Assembly: GCA_964489735.1 (NCBI GenBank) | Contig: CAZBAL010000003.1 | Span: 39,749-103,748 of the forward strand | Reading direction: 5' to 3' | DNA length: 64,000 nucleotides | From: Andreesenia sp964489735 | GTDB lineage: Bacteria; Bacillota; Clostridia; Tissierellales; Gottschalkiaceae | In this document: positions 62,811 to 64,000 of the stretch, piece after piece | Layout: every line of letters starts with the position of its first letter | Position numbering within the stretch: the first letter of the stretch is position 1 | Made by a program: the position numbers and the translations under genes | Notes under the pieces: model-generated | What the model was told of the DNA's origin: nothing | Seen by the model: only the letters and a program-made list of their open reading frames with translations | Databases searched by the model: none

Positions 62811-64000
62811 CTAAATACTGAGCTTTGCATTGAAAAAGTATCTGTATAATCTTCCCAGTACTGCTATAAATACAAAATATACTATAATGCTTATAAGTAT
62901 ATTTTGATTGCTGCTCTCTCCTTCCAATAACACAGCCTTAACAACTATAACGGGATTCAGTGCTGTGAAAGCAGTGAATAAGACATAGTATATTTTATCT
63001 ATTATCTCATTATTGTAGAACATTCCACTTCTCTCTGTTTTGATATGTTTGGAAATAAATCTCCCTAAGATAATAATCAGTAACACTATAATTATAAACT
63101 TCACAGTCAAAACAAAATCAATGCTATCTGGATCCATCAGTTTTAATGTAGGTAAAAAATTGTATATTCTTTCACTCATCGATATGATTCCCGGCATAGC
63201 TCTTCCGGATATTGATTCTGGCAAGAATAAGCCCAACATCATAGTTAAAGAAGCACTTAGCATAGGAGCCCCTAGCAGCATAAATACTACCGAACCCAGG
63301 TAGCTTATGATATTACCGCAGTAGCTTCCAATAAAGACAAGAATTGAACTTATTCCTGCCAAGACTATCGTAATCATAAAAGCCCCTACAATTGGACCAC
63401 TCATATCTATCACACCTGAATATGGAGACATTTTTTCTATAATCACAGCTATTAACACTTGAATTAACCAGAAAACCATTACACTTAAGATTGCAAATAT
63501 AGTTTTACCTAAATACTTATTGGGCTTAGATATCGGTAGAGATTCGTCAAAATATTTATACCTTGTCATAGACTCTAAACTCGTAATATTACCAACTAGA
63601 AAAATAGAAAACATAATAGCAGTCATCACACCCCATGACAGTAATCCAAAATGTATCCTATTAGATTTTAAAGACATCTCAGATATTAGTACACTCGAGT
63701 CTAGCCCACTTCCATCATATAAGCCGAATTCCCTTTTCTCCCTATCTTCCAGCTGTATTACGAAACTTTCATAGATACTTCCCACACCATCTAAGTACTT
63801 TTCATTTTTCTTAAATGAGCTTTTTATCTCAATGATATCATTTTCCGTTATAGCCTTTTTAGATGAATTCAGCTCCTCTTTGAGAGTAGTTAGCTTGTCC
63901 TGAAAATTTTGTCTTTTACCTATGGTATCTTGGTCAGGCTCTTCGGTGGTCAAAAAACTCTCTCTATATTCTTCTACCAACTCCGGATTTTCTTTATGAA
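62811..64000 (-). CDS. ABC-2-type permease, tandem paralogue 2 (N-terminus cut by window edge)
   Basis: The frame stays open to the right edge; a TTG at 63980 is internal, not a start. By comparison with paralogue 1 about 60-70 residues are missing. Shared segments are SLESMTRYKYFDESLPISK, FIGSYCGNIISYLGS and RLYRYFFNAKLSI. It is 100 bases from paralogue 1 with no terminator, so both are in one transcript. Confidence 0.8.
   Translation of the reverse strand, partial: HKENPELVEEYRESFLTTEEPDQDTIGKRQNFQDKLTTLKEELNSSKKAITENDIIEIKSSFKKNEKYLDGVGSIYESFVIQLEDREKREFGLYDGSGLDSSVLISEMSLKSNRIHFGLLSWGVMTAIMFSIFLVGNITSLESMTRYKYFDESLPISKPNKYLGKTIFAILSVMVFWLIQVLIAVIIEKMSPYSGVIDMSGPIVGAFMITIVLAGISSILVFIGSYCGNIISYLGSVVFMLLGAPMLSASLTMMLGLFLPESISGRAMPGIISMSERIYNFLPTLKLMDPDSIDFVLTVKFIIIVLLIIILGRFISKHIKTERSGMFYNNEIIDKIYYVLFTAFTALNPVIVVKAVLLEGESSNQNILISIIVYFVFIAVLGRLYRYFFNAKLSI

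Overview
The window is a 64 kb piece of a low-GC (about one third G+C by eye) Gram-positive chromosome. It is most likely an anaerobic member of the Clostridia (Bacillota): the gene families are clostridial (DUF4317, clostridial-type MoaE, XdhC, long-form Hpf), AGGAGG-type ribosome binding sites precede many genes, GTG and TTG starts are common, there is an SLH surface protein, a SAM-I riboswitch precedes metK, and the hpf-secA-prfB order is that of Firmicutes. I see no CRISPR array, transposase, integrase, prophage, rRNA or tRNA. Most genes are on the minus strand.

Layout. 1-8.4 kb: tex (cut by the left edge), prfB (with the programmed +1 frameshift), secA, hpf and a nicotinate phosphoribosyltransferase gene, with a cluster of DnaA-box-like 9-mers between the last two. 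8.6-15.5 kb: two plus-strand genes of unknown function (one with HEAT-like and HIRAN-like parts) flanking comFC-recD2 and folD. 15.6-17.1 kb: metK under a SAM-I riboswitch. 17.2-24.7 kb: the most distinctive locus. A cyclase-family hydrolase, a polytopic membrane protein and an adenine-deaminase-like amidohydrolase lie downstream of a near-perfect sigma-54 promoter, three GGAA-N5-TTCC sites, an NtrC-type regulator and a histidine kinase whose solute-binding-protein-like sensor has no signal peptide or membrane segment.

25-35 kb: small housekeeping and stress genes (GNAT, exonuclease III, glyoxalase-like), an XdhC-family protein, ilvE, a cystine-type symporter coupled to a C39-like protein, a short FUSC-like membrane protein, a polysaccharide-deacetylase-like protein with damaged catalytic motifs, and an EamA transporter. 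35.5-42.7 kb: a Cys-rich membrane protein, a DEAD-box helicase, topoisomerase III, an SLH plus CAP-like surface protein, a YdjM-type membrane protein and small unknowns. 42.7-45.7 kb: bioY-bioD-bioA behind a BirA operator. 45.9-52.5 kb: an XRE regulator pair, a MoaE-like gene with a DUF4317 gene, and a TroABCD-type metal ABC transporter whose last permease carries a winged-helix tail and whose promoter overlaps a Fur-like box. 52.6-64 kb: a second EamA transporter, aquaporin Z, a second short FUSC-like protein, a DUF924 gene behind an unusual GC-rich leader, a 53-residue lipoprotein missing from a long-ORF view, a CoA-disulfide-reductase-like enzyme, a YtrA-type GntR regulator with a DUF1648 protein, and a lipoprotein followed upstream by two tandem paralogous ABC-2-type permeases (the last cut by the right edge). 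Two of these genes share an identical 42-bp terminator copy.

The best candidate for an undescribed system is the sigma-54-controlled 17-25 kb module, which reads as a self-contained sense-import-deaminate-hydrolyse pathway for an unknown nitrogenous compound. All calls rest on reading the sequence and on family knowledge; no database search was run.
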